Origin: an uncultured Caryophanales bacterium
GTDB lineage: Bacteria > Bacillota_I > Bacilli_A > RFN20 > CAG-826
Length of the DNA: 64,000 bases
Assembly (NCBI GenBank): GCA_946409515.1
Contig: CAMJWS010000003.1
Location: forward strand, 124,012 to 188,011
Reading direction: 5' to 3'
A program made the position numbers and the translations under genes. Positions within the stretch are counted from its first letter, which is position 1, and each line of letters opens with the position of its first letter. The notes beneath the pieces were generated by a model, which saw nothing but the letters and a program-made list of their open reading frames with translations, was not told the DNA's origin and made no database searches. This document shows, piece after piece, positions 62,001 through 64,000 of this stretch.

Positions 62001-62484
62001 CATCGTTACCATTTGTTCTACCAGAACCAGATTTTGAGTTGTAGTTGTAAGTCAAACCACCATAGCCGCCTTTCCCCCAGCTACCATATAGTTTTTGAAT
62101 TTCTGTATTTACTTGGAAGCCGACTTCTTCTAAAGCGCCCTTAACGTTATTAGAAGAGTCGCCGAATAATTGCCAGTCTTCTTCACCATTGACGTTACCA
62201 GAACCGGAACCGCCACCACCTCTAACGAGGTTACCCGAACTCTTACCAACTAAAGAGATCTTTTTGCCTTCAGCGGACATTGGTAAGAAATTGTCTTTGT
62301 TCTTGAGAAGGACGAAACCTTCATCACAGATTTCCATGTTTAGTTTTGAGCCAGCTTTTGTATAATCACTTTGGTTTGCATAGTCACCAATAAATTCAGC
62401 GGAGACACCGCTATGTTGGTTAGACAAGCATAGAGGAAGCGCCATACCCAAAACAATGACAGGGAATAAAAGTTGTTTCTTCAT
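59011..62484 (-). CDS. Surface GH3 beta-glycosidase, permuted domains, GCFG C-terminal anchor (copy 2)
   Basis: 1157 aa from the ATG at 62484, which has AAAGGAAAAAG upstream; an in-frame ATG at 62535 would put 17 residues before the signal peptide. Order: signal peptide (MKKQLLFPVIVLGMALPLCL), alpha/beta sandwich (EGFVLLKNKDNFLP; NPSGHTVDTWARD), Fn3-like domain (FGYGLSYTSF), TIM barrel (NLHRSPFGGRNFEYYSADP; KHFAVNDQEKNREG; ISDMTHSG with expected nucleophile D914), an Ig-like domain, then GGCFGS, a helix and KKRRAEA. A glycine/Tyr/Ser-rich insertion (GSWGKGGYGGLTYNYNSKSG) near residue 135 is absent from copy 1. Like copy 1 it appears monocistronic, with its own terminator. Confidence 0.92.
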   Translation of the reverse strand: MKKQLLFPVIVLGMALPLCLSNQHSGVSAEFIGDYANQSDYTKAGSKLNMEICDEGFVLLKNKDNFLPMSAEGKKISLVGKSSGNLVRGGGGSGSGNVNGEEDWQLFGDSSNNVKGALEEVGFQVNTEIQKLYGSWGKGGYGGLTYNYNSKSGSGRTNGNDGWKGNSEVTIGESPISSYTAELLATLDEYKDAAIQVISREGSEGCDVKTCNAHDSKKTNSSAEKVSDRHALQLSENEEALFEEIKKHTDNVIIIINSGNVFQCDKFENDDKVKAILWIGNPGAVGASSVGRILTGAVNPSGHTVDTWARDFTKDPTFQNFSDNSQTNEVTSATTGKTYYAPQDTLLTADGFPMLSYGTDKNYKEHSAPRWDTARGGEEFKVVQGGLNGVKPASYLAYEEGIYVDYRYYETRYADMAKENKDQADAWYNGEEGVIYPFGYGLSYTSFKQEIVGSNLKDKVIKNGNVKIEVTVKVTNTGNVAGKDVVQLYWKAPYKKGGIEKANNVLCAFDKTELLKPGEEQTLKLYIDSQDFANYDFSDANNNKFRGYELEKGTYSISLNKSAHEEIDSFDFKVSSNIKYKKDRYTGHEVKNRFTDRGFYSCLPGEKDFDFEQYSRSDMSNTPHHPTYEDRMVKEGSRYEEYLTHEFIMEDLENENKGLYIPVEALKTKADIEALGWTQPESTLSAEESIQFKDLVGLDMDDPLWEEAMNQMTYAELISFSYGGSNHNPAISRMNKPGTGDSDGPSQFRYVWWAGAPIVAATYNVRLAQRQGEMVGIEAHISGTYGWAGPAVNLHRSPFGGRNFEYYSADPFLMGRIAGRVVAGATDKGLYCYFKHFAVNDQEKNREGVSAFLTEQALREIYLKPFQMVVQEGKSMAIMSSYNRLGLMETAASYPLLTEVLRDEWGFKGHIISDMTHSGNSSVNNHCYENINDRILAGCNQQLDSDGFRQQIECTWDPDAFDGKGAPVFNDKDGNIVESYTWWYMLRQNVKETMWTCANCGVMSKTLIKEAGLTFNGLTLARFEVNSGVEFNINVETPEALQAGQEIGGKKISSVRLEIDPFTPLPKGLSFDGNAISGKLASPCNVFVHVLAKVTFEDQSEQTLGSSFEIFAPELKNNNPSKGGCFGSLEATMAGVTFLAIAGFAFLLVSKKRRAEA
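61514..61563. repeat. 50-nt identical segment shared with 57782-57831
   Basis: Second copy of the 50-nt segment, in the same orientation and at the matching place in the tandem GH3 gene. Confidence 0.85.
61834..61889. repeat. 56-nt identical segment shared with 58102-58157
   Basis: Second copy of the 56-nt segment, at the matching place in the tandem GH3 gene. Confidence 0.85.
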
Positions 62485-62607
62485 ACTTTTTCCTTTCAAA
62501 TTATGAATATTATGTTTGTTTCTATAGGAATACAAACGACTACTCTAATATTATGCCGCGTTTTGTAAACGTTAGTAAGCAAAATAGAGATAATAATTGC
62601 AGAATAT

Positions 62608-62634
62608 TAAAAAAGAAAAGGGCCTTTCCTTTTC
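62608..62634 (-). terminator. Terminator of the DUF1846 gene
   Basis: GAAAAGG and CCTTTTC form a 7-bp stem with a 6-nt loop, followed by TTTTTTAAT on the minus strand. Confidence 0.7.
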
Positions 62635-62662
62635 CTTTTTATCAAATTTCATTAGAACTAAT

Positions 62663-64000
62663 CTAATTTTTATTAAAATATAGTTTGTGCGCGTAACCAA
62701 CAGGCTCTTCAGTAACATTAATACCTAATGCGGTTAATGTTCTTAAGTCAGCATCAGAGAGGATACACGAACAATGCGCTTCACTACCCTTGAGCTTTGG
62801 AATTTGCTTAAGCGCTAATTCGGCTAGTGGATTGCTATTAGCTTGAATTGCCAAAGCAATTAAAATTTCTTCTGCTCTAATACGTGGATTTTCTTTCTTT
62901 AATGGACCGGTTTTTAAGTCAGCCATTGGGGTGACCACGTGTGGTGAGATTAAGTGAATGCTATCATCAATCTTACCTAAAACTTTTAAAGTATTGAGAA
63001 GCATTGCCGCTGGCGCACCTAATAATCTAGAGCGCTTACCAGTGATAATCTTGCCATTAGGTAATTCAATAGCCACCACTCTTTCTTTACACTTTTTAGC
63101 TTTTTCTAAGCAGGCATTAACGCACTTTCTATCAGCAGGTGTAACACCCACTGCGGTCATTAATGATTCTTCTTTGGTAATTGTGTCATCATCAAACTTA
63201 CCTAAGTAGACATTCTTTTTAGCTTGATAATATCTTCTAATGATTTCTTGCTTGCTAGCTTCGCAAGCCGCTTCATCATTAACGATGGCAAAACCCACCA
63301 TATTAACACCCATATCAGTTGGAGATTGATATGGAGATGAACCATAAATCTTTTCAAAGATGGTCTTTAATAATGGGAATGTTTCAATATCACGGTTGTA
63401 GTTTGTGGTGGTTAAGCCATATGCCGCTAAGTGATATGGGTCAATCATATTGACGTCCGCTAAATCGACAGTCGCCGCTTCATAGGCTAAGTTTACTGGA
63501 TGAGGTAATGGAAGATTCCACACTGGGAATGTTTCATATTTCGCATAACCAGATTTAATGCCACGATTCATATCATGGTATAGCTGGCTTAAACAAACCG
63601 CCATTTTACCTGAACCAGGACCTGGCGCAGTCACAACGATTAATGGTTTTGTGGTTTCCACATATTCGTTTTTCTCAAAGCCATCACTACCGAAAACAGA
63701 GACTAAGTTATGTGGATAACCAGCGATTGTGTAGTGTTTATAAACTTTGATACCATTCTTTCTAAGTTTTGTGGCAAATTGTTTTAACACTGGGCTATCT
63801 TCATAGAAGCAGAAGACCACACTACTGACATATAAACCAGCGGCTTGATAAGCATCAATAAGTCTCTCAACTTCTGATTCATAGGTAATACCTAAGTCGT
63901 TACGAACTTTATTTGTTTTAATATCGTTCGCATTAACAGCCATGACGATTTCAGCGTCATCTTTTAATGTTAATAACATTTGGAGTTTTGAATCTGGTTC
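62663..64000 (-). CDS. DUF1846 (UPF0371) family protein (partial, N-terminus beyond right edge)
   Basis: The family is conserved in Bacillota and other anaerobes and has no settled function. The visible 445 residues run from EPDSKLQMLLTLKDDAEIV to the stop; comparison with the usual length of about 500 suggests some 50-60 N-terminal residues lie outside the window. A phosphate-loop-like motif, TAPGPGSGKMAV, occurs at about residue 120 of the visible part. GVNMVGFAIVND and RYYQAKKNVYLGK are typical family segments, and the C-terminal part starts near VVAIELPNGKIITGK. The frame is open to base 64000; an internal ATG at 63979 is unlikely to be the true start. No link to the GH3 genes is evident. 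Confidence 0.88.
   Translation of the reverse strand, partial: EPDSKLQMLLTLKDDAEIVMAVNANDIKTNKVRNDLGITYESEVERLIDAYQAAGLYVSSVVFCFYEDSPVLKQFATKLRKNGIKVYKHYTIAGYPHNLVSVFGSDGFEKNEYVETTKPLIVVTAPGPGSGKMAVCLSQLYHDMNRGIKSGYAKYETFPVWNLPLPHPVNLAYEAATVDLADVNMIDPYHLAAYGLTTTNYNRDIETFPLLKTIFEKIYGSSPYQSPTDMGVNMVGFAIVNDEAACEASKQEIIRRYYQAKKNVYLGKFDDDTITKEESLMTAVGVTPADRKCVNACLEKAKKCKERVVAIELPNGKIITGKRSRLLGAPAAMLLNTLKVLGKIDDSIHLISPHVVTPMADLKTGPLKKENPRIRAEEILIALAIQANSNPLAELALKQIPKLKGSEAHCSCILSDADLRTLTALGINVTEEPVGYAHKLYFNKN

Noticed and set aside
1-64000. UGA read as tryptophan, as in Mollicutes
   Set aside because: Full-length conserved proteins use UGG for Trp, and UGA serves as the stop codon of addA and birA.
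1-64000. CRISPR arrays, tRNA or rRNA genes, insertion sequences or prophage
   Set aside because: No regularly spaced repeats, cloverleaf-like stretches, transposase, integrase or phage structural motifs were seen in either strand.

Overview
The window looks like a chromosomal segment of a low-GC, anaerobic, probably gut- or rumen-associated Bacillota. The Bacilli/Erysipelotrichia side, close to the Mollicutes-related lineages, fits best (inference). The evidence is AT-rich DNA, AGGAGG-type ribosome binding sites, a CIRCE heat-shock operator, AddAB recombination, AsnA-type asparagine synthetase, pyruvate phosphate dikinase, a Na+-pumping oxaloacetate decarboxylase and many family 3 glycosidases. 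UGA acts as a normal stop codon. I see no tRNA, rRNA, CRISPR array, transposase or phage module.

Layout. 1-10.6 kb: a pseudouridine synthase cut by the left edge, a small protein, a three-gene ABC importer (lipoprotein receptor, fused permease, ATPase with a large insertion), DegV, and an ATP-grasp/FGGY-kinase pair. 10.7-14.2 kb: ppdK and a nitroreductase. 14.2-19.9 kb: one canonical and one domain-permuted GH3 enzyme. 20-23.2 kb: a small lipoprotein, htpG and an hsp20 gene with two CIRCE operators. 23.2-30.3 kb: addB-addA-rluA. 30.4-32.8 kb: thyA-folA-asnA. 32.8-39.3 kb: a leftward pckA-oadA-oadG-biotin carrier-oadB operon followed by birA and a HAD phosphatase. 39.5-41.9 kb: a five-gene membrane module built around a PstS-like protein with no transporter. 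42-45.7 kb: a large secreted protein that appears to carry two unrelated protease domains. 46-47.5 kb: a cysteine hydrolase and gpmA. 47.6-50.9 kb: a Na/Pi cotransporter, a CPBP intramembrane protease and an Lgt-like protein, overlapping end to end. 51-62.5 kb: three domain-permuted, membrane-anchored GH3 enzymes and a carbohydrate-binding lipoprotein. 62.7 kb to the right edge: a DUF1846 protein cut by the edge.

How the parts work together. PckA, OAD and PpdK form a node around PEP, oxaloacetate and pyruvate. PEP plus CO2 can give oxaloacetate and ATP, and OAD then gives pyruvate while exporting Na+. BirA, needed to biotinylate the carrier, lies directly downstream. The four permuted GH3 proteins and the CBM-like lipoprotein would break down beta-linked saccharides at the cell surface. 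The canonical GH3 has no export signal and would finish the work inside.

Points most worth following up: (1) the CPBP protease/Lgt-like pair beside two GH3 proteins that end in Gly-Cys-Phe-Gly, a membrane helix and an Arg/Lys cluster, which together suggest a Cys-dependent C-terminal surface-sorting system; (2) the dual-protease protein and its long structured leader; (3) the PstS-like/small membrane protein module; (4) repeated cases of a -10 box 6-9 nt before a start codon with no Shine-Dalgarno sequence, suggesting leaderless mRNAs; (5) two CIRCE elements on hsp20 and overlapping inverted repeats on the thyA promoter.
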